Made by a program: the position numbers and the translations under genes. From Tretioscincus oriximinensis (Eukaryota; Chordata; Lepidosauria; Squamata; Gymnophthalmidae): DNA of 64,000 nt. How positions within the stretch are numbered: position 1 is the first letter of the stretch; each line of letters starts with the position of its first letter. A model generated the notes under the pieces. It made no database searches. It was not told the origin of the DNA and was given only the letters and a program-made list of their open reading frames with translations. Shown here one piece after another: positions 11,285-21,839 of the stretch. The DNA lies in contig JAJVDF010000362.1 of the NCBI GenBank assembly GCA_022410635.1, positions 759,300 through 823,299 on the forward strand, given 5' to 3'.

Positions 11285-12230
11285 TGTTACTTTTCTAGAT
11301 AACAGATGTAAGCTTTTTTACATTTGTCTTTGAAGTTCCATAACACTATGTTCCAGATTTGGATCTATTTCTGATTCAGATCAAGGATGACTCTCAGATG
11401 GAGCATGATAACAATGTGAGTCTTGGTGCATAAAGGCCCTTAGTTCACTTGATGAAAAGGAAGAGTATCTTAAGATGACCTTAAATGTGACTGGTGTGGG
11501 TAATTCAATCTTTCAGCTAGCCAGCTAAGTTGATCTTTCAGGTGTGTCCTCATTAAGGGATACCTGAAAGACTGCATTGTCCTACAGCAATCATGCTGGC
11601 GTTTGGTGTCATCCTGAGTCCAGTATTCATTAATTATTTTTTCCTATGTTTACTGAAGAAGGAGATCTTTGGATCAAAACCATAATTTAGGACAATACAA
11701 AATGTCCCTGGGACTACAGTCCCATATTTGCTTTTAAACTATCTTTCTGTCTTGAAGGACTAGAAAACAGAAAGATCGGGAGGGAAACATTTTTTGGTTT
11801 TCAGTCCAGTTTTTCAGGAGTGAAAGTGTTTTAAAAGCCTGTGTATGATAGCAGCCTAGTGTGGGCAAAAACTTAGGAATGGGTTATTTTAACTTGGAAA
11901 TTTTTGAAAATGAAAAAGCTATGTCTGAATTAGTCCAACATTAATTAATTAATAATGATACCCATAATTGAAAGGGGGAATTAGCTGAGAACTTGCTTGC
12001 AAGAGAGGTTGGGTATGCGAGATCTGGCAGCTCTAATATGCTTGGAATGAGGATCCGGTCAAATATTTCTCTAAATAAGGTTTCACAGAAGTAGTTTTAT
12101 TAAAAATGGTAACATACAGCAATAATTCATGCAATTTCAATGGAAAAACATAGTGGACAAACAATAGGAGAAAAGACCTGGTACAAATCAGTAATGTTCT
12201 TCGTCTCCCTGATGTGGGTATATGCTGTAA
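11285..12230. other. intron, no element recognised
   Basis: No exon or clear element was seen. An AATTAATTAATAATGAT tract lies near 11943. Confidence 0.45.
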
Positions 12231-12231
12231 C

Positions 12232-12443
12232 TAGGCTGACCAGGTGACCCCTTTTTGGGGGGAATATTAAAAACCCGTTTTTGGGGTGCCTCCCAGTTTT
12301 TTCTGAGGAATTGTTTTCTTAAAAAAAGANTTGTTTTCAAAAAATGTTTTGTTTCTTATTTTTTTTCCTCAAAAAAACCTGGGAGGCTCCACAGAAATGG
12401 GTTTTCAAGCCCCCCCCCCCAAAGGGATCATCTGGTCAGCCTA
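12232..12443. mobile_element. MITE with TAGGCTGACCAG terminal repeats, copy 1
   Basis: It begins TAGGCTGACCAGGTGACCCC and ends GGGATCATCTGGTCAGCCTA, an inverted match with few differences. The interior carries inverted versions of a TTTTTGGGG and CCCAGTTTTTTC type motif. It has no coding capacity. A second copy lies at 32592-32726. I could not fix a target duplication for this copy, so the superfamily is open. Confidence 0.75.
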
Positions 12444-12444
12444 T

Positions 12445-13890
12445 GTAAGCTAACAACGGTCCCTCAAAACATGTCCATCTCAGCTTTTAAACCCAACTTA
12501 ATTCTGCAATCCACCATCAAAACTCTATTCTTTCTAATAAAAATAACGCAATTAACAATTATTGTTTCTCACCCTTGCAGTCTTCATCCAGGGAAAGTTT
12601 TCAGCAAACTAGGAAGAAAATAGTGAGNGAAGTCTCTCAGATGTCTGCCTGCACAGAGGCCAAGTAGGAGGGAATGGGAGAGTAGCTCGTTCCACAATTT
12701 TCCCCAAATGCACTGGCTAAGTCAAGAGAACAATGCTGAGGAATCGAATGCCATCAACTATTCCCAAAATGTATCAAATCAGAGGACAAAAGAGGATTCT
12801 TCCTGAGTCACAGTGTGTCTGTAGCCCTTGGTTGCAGTTTGAACAGAAATATTCATACAGAGAATACCAAATAATACAGCACATTCTGCCATCAATAAGA
12901 TGCCAGTTCTGAAGCCGAATTGAACTTTATCCATTCTATTCTTTAAAATAGCCATTCTTTTCAAAAGCGATTTAAGATATGTCACCAATTTTGCAATACT
13001 TTTGCCTGGCTTCTGGCTTTTAGTTAATCCCAACAACAGACTTCCTTCCCAGAAAAGTTAGAAAGGTTTCTTGTCTCAGGAGAAAATCCAATATGGTTTT
13101 TAGGTTTGGTTCAAACTAACCAAAGTTAGTTCTTATGCAAAGTTCNAAGAGTCTAATAACAGTTGTGGTCTGGCAACTTCTGCTTTTGGTGCCCCAGCAT
13201 CTTAGCCATGTATTTTGGGGGTGCAGTGGAAGTTCTGCTCATAACACCACAATGTCAGGTGAATGATTTCATTTTAATTTTTGTAAAAAAAAAAAGAAAG
13301 AAAAAGAAAGTGAAGAGGGATTTTTGTTGTCATGTCTCATAAAGGGATTTTTAATATGCATATTATTTNATGAAACTGTATAGCATGTTGTTTTTGTGAA
13401 ATAAACTCTCGGTGTGTACACAATACTGACTGGAACAATAAAAATGTGATTGTAGTTTCTATGGGGCTGCTTCTGGATTTTTATTTTTTTTACACAAGGC
13501 CATTTCAGTAGTCACAGTTGTGTTGGCCGGATTCCTTTCTGCTACTTTCTGAGTTAATATTTTGTTCAGATGTCTATTACTGTGAAGTTGNTAACTGTGG
13601 TGTCTTATTTCAAATAACTGAGGACTTTGCATTGGTTACTCATTAACTGATGACAACTAGATTTGACTACTGTACTAGGCTCGAATCAAAGCTGACATTA
13701 CAAANGATCTTGCAAGTTTTCATATAGATTTACTCACAATTGTTGCAAACTTGAATGCTGTTTATACCAATAGTCATAGGGAAGAAAGCCATCAATATTT
13801 TAAAAGCTCTCTTAACATTGNTAAAAGTTGATAAAAAGATTCTGCAATCTATAGAACCAATTNCTTTTTTAGGAAACAGAAGCACTCGTA
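12445..13890. other. intron, no element recognised
   Basis: It has an A-rich GAAAGAAAAAGAAAG tract near 13287-13313 and several isolated Ns. No exon or named transposon was seen. Confidence 0.45.
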
Positions 13891-13894
13891 CATA

Positions 13895-13976
13895 TATACT
13901 GCTCAAAACAATTAAGGGAACACTTTAACATACACTGTTATGTTAAAGTGTTCCCTTAATTGTTTTGAGCAGTATA
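13895..13976. mobile_element. 82-bp near-perfect palindrome, Tc1/mariner-like TIR pair
   Basis: The left arm, 13895-13932 (TATACTGCTCAAAACAATTA onward), and right arm, 13939-13976, are perfect inverted copies of 38 bases around a 6-base loop. TA dinucleotides bound both ends, as in Tc1/mariner insertions. The start TACTGCTCAAAA followed by a GGGAACACTT motif resembles known vertebrate Tc1/mariner-type terminal repeats. The element has been reduced to its two ends. Confidence 0.75.
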
Positions 13977-13979
13977 GTT

Positions 13980-14405
13980 TTACACAATGTACCACACTTG
14001 GCCTACATAGCTGAAAGAAACAATAACAGTAGTCAAAATGTGTTCATTCTTTTAAACCTCAGTTTGCTGAACAATGAAATATTTAAAGAGCGGTAGAGAA
14101 ATGCCATGTTTTGAAGCTGGCAATGGATANTTCAATCCCATATTGAAGATAATAGAACTAATCTTTCTTGCAGTCACATTGCAAGGGACACTGAGAAGCA
14201 AAATGTAGCCAATTGCATTTCAGAGAACATATACTGCTAACCAGCAACCAATCAGGCCCCAAGAAAATCAGACAGGCAGCTAGCCAATCAATTGTGAACA
14301 TATGTTATTATGAAGGCATTGTCAAACTGAGTTGAAGGAAGAACAACCTATAGAAATAAGTAGGTAGTTTGGATTATTCTTTTAGTCCTTTGTGTGTCTA
14401 GTACA
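13980..14405. other. intron, no element recognised
   Basis: Intronic sequence with no exon. I see no clear repeat before the LINE tail at 14412. Confidence 0.4.
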
Positions 14406-14411
14406 GGACCA

Positions 14412-14535
14412 GAATTGGACCAGAGCCCATCTAGTTCAGCATTTTGTCTCCCACAGTGGCCCACCAATTGCATTTGAGAAGCAGAAGAAGGCAAAATCTT
14501 CTGGATAGCTGCAGAAGGGAGTGCATTTTCTAAAA
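14412..14535 (-). repeat. LINE 3' tail, antisense
   Basis: AGAGCCCATCTAGTTCAGCA, then CAGTGGCCCACCAATTGCA and GCAGAAGAAGGCAAAATCTT, is the reverse complement of the tail seen at 7045 and 37465. Confidence 0.65.
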
Positions 14536-14649
14536 GGGGTAATTGAAAAATGTGCTCTATAATTAACAATATTAAATATGCAAGATTTGTACTTTAGGAC
14601 ATAGAACTTGCAACTCAACCTTGATGAACTGATAGCCTGTTGTATATTT

Positions 14650-14770
14650 AGTGATTTTTTTAATTTAAATATATATATGCTACCCTTCACCATATGTCCC
14701 AGGCGAGTAATAGAAGATTAAAAAATAATTAAAAGTACACATTAGTAAAATATTTAAAAGAANCCATACA
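14650..14770 (-). repeat. short antisense LINE-type tail
   Basis: ATATGCTACCCTTCACCATA followed by TGTCCCAGG matches the segment at 26115-26200 (ATGCCACACTTCACCATATG). Both look like reverse complements of the terminal part of an L2-like element that ends in a simple AT-rich tail. Confidence 0.45.
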
Positions 14771-14774
14771 TACT

Positions 14775-15885
14775 GAGAATTAAATGATAGTATGTAATTT
14801 ATCATAAAAATATAACATTTCTNTATCTGTTTCAGTGTCTTTACATCTAGAGTTTAATTTTCTATTATATTTATGCATTGGAGGAGATAATATTACCTTC
14901 TTTTAGTTAGAATCATATTTTATATTTCACATATTACATTCATTTTGTCAGAGTTAGTTGTATTATCTTTTATTTTCCCTGAGCATCACTAGAACAGAAA
15001 TGCATTACAATTTTAGGAGATAATAAAATTATATAGATTTTCCCCATATAAAATGTAGAATGTGTTACCTCTATACTTTTGAAGCTTAAAACTCTCATTT
15101 TCTTGTGCAGTAGTTAATGTGAGATATCCGTTTTAAATTAATCTTCTAAATATTATTTTGATTACCTTTCGACAAGTGAATATATTTGCATAGACCATTT
15201 AATACTAATTTTCTATTGCATTCAAGTTGACTTGTATGCATTTGTGATTCAGCTTTTAACNAGATCGAGAATGATATACAGACATTGAATATAGATGGTT
15301 ACACAATCTTGGACAGCTGTTTGCTCTGCTAGCTAGAAGAAATAAAGTATTTGTATGTTTGTCCCATACTCAGTGGTGGGCTACACTTTGGGACATTAAA
15401 GTTTGAGGTGTTGGAGNGTCTTTTGTAACCAGCCACAAGTTTGCTTCACATCTTATTGGATACTGTGCTGAGATTGTAGTAATAGGATGAAATAAAAGTC
15501 CAATAAATAAGTAAATGTTTAAGCATCACAATTTGTTTATACTAACATATAGCCTAGACAGGACAATTATAATAATTAATTCAAAATATGGATATTTGAT
15601 TTCTTTTCTGGTCCTTAAAGAAAACGGGTTTTCATCTTTTTGGACCAACCAAAGAAATTGTTTTTAACGAAGTTCCTTTTCATGTTAATTTTTGAAGATA
15701 TGTAGGTATGTGACAGCTGCCATCGGGAGCCTTTAAATGGGTGCTTCCAGACATCTTTTCCTTGCACTATTATTCTGTAATTATGTGGATTTGCCTCATG
15801 TAATCATGGACTTCCAGCAGTCATAGTTGCAGAAAGGTCCAATATTCTGGGTTTTCTTCCCAATCTTGGTATTCTGATTCCTTAC
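14775..15885. other. intron, no element recognised
   Basis: Strongly AT-rich intronic sequence without exon signals. Confidence 0.45.
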
Positions 15886-15889
15886 TGAA

Positions 15890-16262
15890 AGGTGAGATCC
15901 TCTCNCCAGGCCCATGTAGATAGAACTGTGATNTCCTCTGGGAATTCTATCCTGTCTTCAGCCAGCCAGNCAGGNAAAATCTGCTTTTCCTGCAGAATTC
16001 AGGGAGGGAAATGTAGCAATTTCACTTTGTTTTAATTCCCCCACCCAGTAACAAGGTGGGAAGGGAGCTGCAGCCAATGAGAGATGGGAAGCCAAACCTT
16101 CTGAGTTGTGAACTCATGAGGATTGGGTGGGAAGTAATGTCAAAAGTGANATCACTTCCTAGACACAACAGGAAGTGATGTTNNTCCAGGCACTGTTTTT
16201 CANAAGCAAATACCAGAAGTGACATCAAAATCTCATAAACTGCATGAGATTCTCATGCAGTT
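15890..16262. repeat. decayed repeat with GGAAGTGAYRTCA motifs
   Basis: A moderately GC-richer block with several forms of GAAGTGATGTC or AGTGACATCA, for example at 16166-16182 and 16214-16226. The same motif forms an array inside the hAT-like element at 54.76-55.10 kb and recurs near 42.5 kb. This copy is heavily interrupted by Ns, and its ends cannot be set. Confidence 0.4.
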
Positions 16263-16545
16263 CCCATCATTGGGACCACTTGCCTTACTGAATAGTCTCT
16301 CAGTGACAAGAGCATCCATCACGCATGACAGTAACACCGACTGCACACCATAGTCAATAGGTTCCTGGGAATGATGAGTCTACTTAAGGCTTCATCTTCA
16401 GCCAGTGGGCAATGTTAGATATGGAGTTCTGGACANTTGGATGGACAATGATAATGGTGATGGTCTATATGGGATTTTACAAGAGCTGGTCATTGTCTCA
16501 TTTTCACATTTTCTATATGATTCTGCTTAAACAGTAAATAAATGC

Positions 16546-16815
16546 AGGCACGAATGGCTCAGTTGGCTAAGTGTCAGTCTTTCACTTGAGAGATCGAGTT
16601 TTGAGGCCTTATGTTGGATGTGGAGGGGGTAAGCACCTTCGGCTAGCCTGCAGCTCTAGCCAATCCAGCTATTCAAAAGCAAGAATTGCAATAAATGGCA
16701 AAATTTGCAACTAGATAAATGGGAATCCCCACAAAGTGGTGAGAAAGAAGCCACTTTGAATCCCTTTGGATGAAAAAAGGGGGGTATAAAAACTCAGTTC
16801 TCCTCCCCTTCTAAA
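16546..16815 (+). repeat. tRNA-derived SINE, full-length
   Basis: The head has an A-box-like TGGCTCAGTTGGCTAAG and a B-box-like GAGATCGAGTTTTGAGGCC. The body contains CTAGCCTGCAGCTCTAGCCA and CAGCTATTCAAAAGCA, and the tail has CACTTTGAATCCCTTTGG then GGGGTATAAAAAC. This is the same family as the copies at 30641, 45735, 58379 and 60850. Transcription would be by RNA polymerase III from the internal boxes. Confidence 0.85.
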
Positions 16816-17194
16816 AATCCTCAGAAGTTTAAATGGTTGGTGAAATATACAGTATGATTATTATACATGGTTATTTATAAGATTTATTTCATGAATATTT
16901 CTAATACTTCCTTGTTTTTGTATAATGTTAAGAACAAAGACAAAAAAGCATGAACTTCTCTGATATTTTATTTTATAGTACAGTACTAGCTTAAATACTA
17001 GCTTAATAACAGTAAAGTGTTTTTGGTCAGTTTTCAATTTGGCAAATCTGTCTTTTCTTTGGTGCNAGAGCTGAAATAGTTCAGTTGGCCAANAGAACCA
17101 TATGTTCCTGCTCTNGCTGTAATACCACACCAACAAATGNACTAGGGTGTAATCTNAAGCAGGTTCCACAAGTGCAGAATCATTTTTCCAGTGA

Positions 17195-17270
17195 TTGAAA
17201 TTCGTTTGTTTATTTATACCTTTATTCTATCCTATCTCGGAAANTCTCAAGGCAGTTAACAACAATGAAC
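17195..17270 (-). repeat. short antisense SINE/LINE tail
   Basis: GTTTATTTATACCTTTATTC followed by CTCAAGGCAGTTAACAACAA has the form of a reversed element tail (the sense strand would read a TTG...GCC...TTGAG...AAATAAAC end). The source family is not resolved. Confidence 0.4.
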
Positions 17271-17274
17271 ATAT

Positions 17275-20078
17275 TAATGTNTAATTTTTGGTATGTTCTT
17301 ATCTGATAATATCTGATCTGTCATTAACCTCACCTCTCAGGAAGGCCTTGTGGTAATATGTTAACATTTTTAATAGAGTAAGCAACTCCTGTGCATTGTC
17401 TTCAGAAANAATTAAATTCCTNTTGCTAACCATAAAGATGAAACNCTAACTTCCTAAAATTTAAATTCCTTCCCCCTTTTTAACTTTATNGTTTCAACTT
17501 TGTACTTCGTTATGTCAAATGTATGCAGAAAGTTTTTTTAGGGATATAAAATGGTATCTGTTACACAAGGGAGTTCTCATTTTAGTCAAATGAAGAAACT
17601 GTGCTTTGCAAGATCCAATGTAATGGAGACCAATTGGTCCAGTTTAGATCTTGAGAGTGACCCTGGGGACTATTTGCTTGCTGTTAAGATCTATTAGTTT
17701 GTTATTTCTATTTCGTTTACAAGTAGAATGGACTTTAATTTTCCTTATATGGATTGCCTCCCAGTTTTAGGTTTATACCGGTATGTGGTCATCTTACAGT
17801 TTTCTCTTGCGCAATCATTTAAAAAACATTATCATTCAAGATTTTGCAATTTTATGTTTTTCTATAGCTGTGTTCAGGGTTGCTCTTTATATACTGTAAT
17901 ATGTTTGTAAGAGTACCTAGACTTTAAAATACACCAGTCAAAGAAAAACAGAACACTTCCTTAAACTGAGTCAGGTGTCTGCTCCAGCTAGCCTAGAATT
18001 GTCTCAAGTGGCACTCAAGAGTTTTCAAGCAGAAATCTGTTGCTGTGCTATCAGTAAAAGAACAAAGGTTCTTTTACATGCAGACACTGAGCTGTGGTGC
18101 TTTTGTAGATGAACTTCTGGTATCCTACCTGAAGAAAGATATGATAAGCTATGCTTTATTTACTTCACTATTTTTNAAAACCCAACGGTGTCTAAAGCAA
18201 ATAGTCAAAGACAACGCAAGCACAAACGGAAACCAACAAGACACAGTGCATTTTTGTTCATTGAAGTTTTGGGTGGGTGATGGTTTTGATCACACTGCGG
18301 AGATAGGTGTTACTATTTGAACACATTTGTAATGGAATAGTAATGTGAATTCCCAGTGTGGAAGAAAGTTTCCTTCTCAGGCTGAGAGTTTTTTTTTCCC
18401 CCACTCTACAGATAACGTTATCAGATCACTTAGCGTCAGTGTGGAATCCAGGAACAGTTCCAACCTTTGGTATAAAATGAATTTACTGTTTAGTAATCTG
18501 TGAATTTCCTGAATTATACCTTGGTCCCTATTACAAAATACTTTTTGTTTATAATATGATGTAAGCCAGATCTCTCTATTTCTTTGTTGTTTGCAAAGAG
18601 GCTTGAAGCAGATGACTTCATTTTGGTTAAAAAGTCATATTAGCTTTCCATGGAGTAAAATTTTCCTAGGGCAGTGATGGCCAAGTCAGAGGGGGATTTA
18701 TCCCATGCACCATTCACAAACACTAAAGATTCCTGTCTGCCCACCTCTTCCCTGGTTCCTTGCATGCCCTACACTCTAAACTGCACAAGTAGTTTNGTGA
18801 TGCCTGTAAGAGGGAAAGCTGGAGATTAAATGGGTTCCCCAGTGCCATTCCTTATAGCCTGAATGCCCACTTCCTTCCATAAAAGTGGGGGAATGGGTGA
18901 ACTGGGCANGGCAGGGGTGAAGGCATATTAGAAGGCATCTGATGCACATTGCTGCTTCTCAGTATGAATCAGCTGGTAGACCTCTTCTCCATTTTTTGTG
19001 TCATAAGTTTTCCATCATGATATCACAGTACTCTTAAAATCAACTTCAGTTTCTGATCCACTTTGGTCCCAGCTTAGTGCATTTCCTTGATTGCTCCGTC
19101 CATAAATGATTTAGTTCAGTAGCTAAACATTCAAGGTTTTCACATATGAGAATGTAATATGCAAACAGAACAAGAATGCATTTTAAACTGCTCAGTCAGG
19201 AGTATGCAATTAACAGTTTTTGGCTAAGAACATAACTAAAAGGTAGAAAATGAGCCTGTACAAATTGCTACGATTATCTCATCACAGTTGTTTTATGTTT
19301 AATTAAAATACAAAGAAATCCCTTAACACTGATTTGTAGTTTGGTGGCTGTTTTTAATGAGACTTTTGTGAAAGACATGTCTTTACAGATACTTATCTTT
19401 ATTAGTTTTGAGATCAGCATATATTTAATTAAATGCATGGCTATTGGAGCTTGTGATTGTTTGTTTGTTTGGTTTCTGTTCGTAATCTAATTCAATTATA
19501 TTGTCATTCGCATGCCATTGTAGCAGTGTTACCCTTTTTTCCTGAAAAATGTTGCAGTTTTTCTGTGGTTTTACAAGCATTTGCTTAGAATGCTGAGACT
19601 CAGGCTACATCCCCATTTCAAGTTTAAAATCACCATTTCTTTTAAATTCTTGAAAACATATTCACTAGTACTTCTTTATGCATCTTCAATTGTCCTCACT
19701 ATTTCTTACTTTTCTGTTATATTTCCTGGTATTCTTGTGACATCACATGCCCCATAAGTCATCGCTGCTCTTACTTTACTATAATTCCCAGCATTCTCTG
19801 CAAGCCAAGAGCCAATGAGCTTTTTACAGCTAGCCTCTAAAATGAATGGAGAAAAATGAGCTATCAGAAAAATCGAAACCACAAGGTTTTTTCGGCTGCA
19901 TTCACATTGTCCATTAACACAGTTTCCCTCAATATGCACACCACTAGTTTCTGCTACGGAGTTCATGGCCTAATTCCATCGCCGCTGCTTTTTTTGCCAC
20001 AAGTGTTGTATTCTGACTATGGAGTTCTCTCTAGCGGCTGTCATGTATGCTCCTGTCCCAGAATCGCACTGAAAAGTG
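17275..20078. other. intron; possible old hAT remnant near 18.67 kb
   Basis: No exon was recognised. At 18666 the string GGGCAGTGATGGCCAA looks like a hAT-type end, and a GC-richer block follows to about 18930, but I could not find the matching inverted end. The rest is AT-rich. Confidence 0.4.
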
Positions 20079-20080
20079 AC

Positions 20081-20213
20081 GTGACAGGAGCCCCAGCCTA
20101 TTAGGGAAAAGGGTATTCCTGGGCTGGGTGGCCGCACACATAACATTTTCTGTCAGTTCCTCCTGACCCCCATTCTGTGCACAGCTCCTTTCGAGCAGCG
20201 AACGCTCCCATAC
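20081..20213. repeat. 133-bp direct repeat, copy A
   Basis: This starts GTGACAGGAGCCCCAGCCTA and ends GAACGCTCCCATAC. It is repeated in the same orientation at 21706-21838 with four differences, on the two sides of an L1 fragment. The sequence itself is not a repeat I recognise. Confidence 0.9.
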
Positions 20214-21705
20214 GAGTCAATTTTTGTACATTTTTCATCAAATAAATACCTAGGTGTTTCATTTTCTTTTGATTCTCCTTAAATCCGGTTGATGCCTGTA
20301 TCCTTGCTTGTATATTGCCTGGGACGTTCATGTATAAAATTTCGGACTTTGTAACATTAATCTTAAGTCCAGAGTTTTGGCCAAATGATTCAATAATTGT
20401 AGTAATTTCCCATATCATTTGTTCTGGCTGGTTGCTAAAGANGATTGCATCGTCGGCATATAAATTCAGTTTAATTTGTTCTCCTCCCAATCTGTAGCCA
20501 AAAAAGGCATCGCTTTGGCGTATTAAATTGGCCAAAGGCTCAATTGCGAATAGAAATAGTAGCGGGGATAAAGGACACCCCAGGCGGGTACCATTTTTAA
20601 TATTTACTGGGTTGGTCAAATCGTCATTTATCCTAATCCTAATCCGGTTATCACTATATATTTCCCTAATTGTTCGGATAAATTTATCCCCCACATTTAG
20701 TTTTTTGCAAAGTTCAAAGAGATAGCTATGATTGACTGAGTCAAAGGCCTTATAGACATCTAGCTTTAGCATAGCCATAGCTTTTTGGGATTTCTTAGCA
20801 TGATGTAATATACTTGTGGCTATTTTAATTGGGTCACCAATATGCTTGAATTTTTTTAAAATCCATATTGATCCTCACCAATGAGGCTCCCTATATGCTT
20901 TTCCATTCTATGTGTCAAAATTCTCATATATAGTTTATAGTCCTCATTGGAGAGTGAAATTGGGCAGTAAGATTCTGGTTCAGTTTTTTCATGCCCCTTT
21001 TTCAGAAAAATTACCACCTCCGCTTCTTTCCATGAGGTTGGAATTTTCCCCTCTAAAAGGGCCTCATTGAAAACTGTCAACATATGGTGTTGAATATTAT
21101 CTTGGAACACCCCATAAAAAGCAGTAGTCAGACCGTCTGGGCCTGGGGCTCTGCTTTTCTTTATTGTTTTAAGCACCTCATTTAGTTCTTGATTGGTTAT
21201 GGGTTGATTCAACTCCCTTCTTTGTGCTTTGGTCAATTTTTTCTCCACCAAAATTTCACTAGTAATTCTTTGCTTCTCTCCATATAGGGAGGTATAAAAC
21301 CTTTCAAAAACTATTTTAATCCGGTCCCCTTGAACTAGGTTTCCCACATGGTCTTGGATTTGAGTTATTCTCTGGTTCTCCTTATATCTCAGATATTGTG
21401 TGAGATTTTTAATACCCTTGATCCCCATAGTGTATATTTACTTTTGACATATATTTGTCAACTATATCCACAGTGCTTAGGTTGTTCTTTCCTAGTAAAA
21501 TGTAATCAATTTGACGGAAGCATTGATATCGTCCTGAATAATAAGTGGCCGGGGAATCTCTACGTCTAGAGTAGTTATATATATCAACTAAGCCTAATGT
21601 TTNCATTTCCTGTAGTGTGAAATTGTTTCTATTTATGCCCAGCTCGATATTTAAATCAGCCCTGGCTATGACCTCACCTTTGGAAAATTTCTTAAGTTTT
21701 TTCAT
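20214..21705 (-). mobile_element. L1 LINE ORF2 fragment, antisense, broken
   Basis: Read on the minus strand from 21705, it starts in the endonuclease C-terminal part (LGLVDIYNYSRRRDSP, then RQIDYILLGKNNLS). It passes into the reverse transcriptase: SRAPGPDGLTTAFY, then YCPISLSNEDYKLYMRILTHR and DQYGF. The frame then shifts at an A/T run near 20849-20862 and continues with LDVYKAFDSVNH, GTRLGCPLSPLLF and the catalytic YADD in LNLYADDAI. It stops abruptly at 20214, inside ORF2 after the KHLGIYLMKNVQKLTR segment. The piece is thus cut at both ends, lacks the 3' end and poly-A, and seems to lack part of the linker between endonuclease and reverse transcriptase. It is a dead copy. Confidence 0.85.
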
Positions 21706-21838
21706 GTGACAGGAGCCTCAGCCTATTAGGAAAAAGGGTATTCCTGGGCTGGGTGGCTGCACACATAACATTTTCTGTCAGTTCCTCCTGACCCCCATTC
21801 TGTGCACAGCTTCTTTCGAGCAGCGAACGCTCCCATAC
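21706..21838. repeat. 133-bp direct repeat, copy B
   Basis: Same orientation as 20081-20213. The four differences are all transitions, with C or G in copy A and T or A in copy B. It abuts the 5' side of the antisense L1 fragment exactly. Confidence 0.9.
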
Positions 21839-21839
21839 A

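Noticed and set aside
13895..13976. Palindrome as a transcription terminator
   Set aside because: There is no gene next to it, rho-independent hairpins are bacterial, and the TA-bounded arms resemble transposon ends.
16546..16625. Possible tRNA genes in the SINE heads (also at 30641, 58379 and 61122)
   Set aside because: A-box and B-box-like segments are present, but the arms do not form a proper cloverleaf and the sequences continue into SINE bodies.
18666..18930. hAT element suggested by a CAGTGATGGCCAA end
   Set aside because: I could not find a matching inverted end or target duplication, so it is mentioned only as a possibility in the intron entry.
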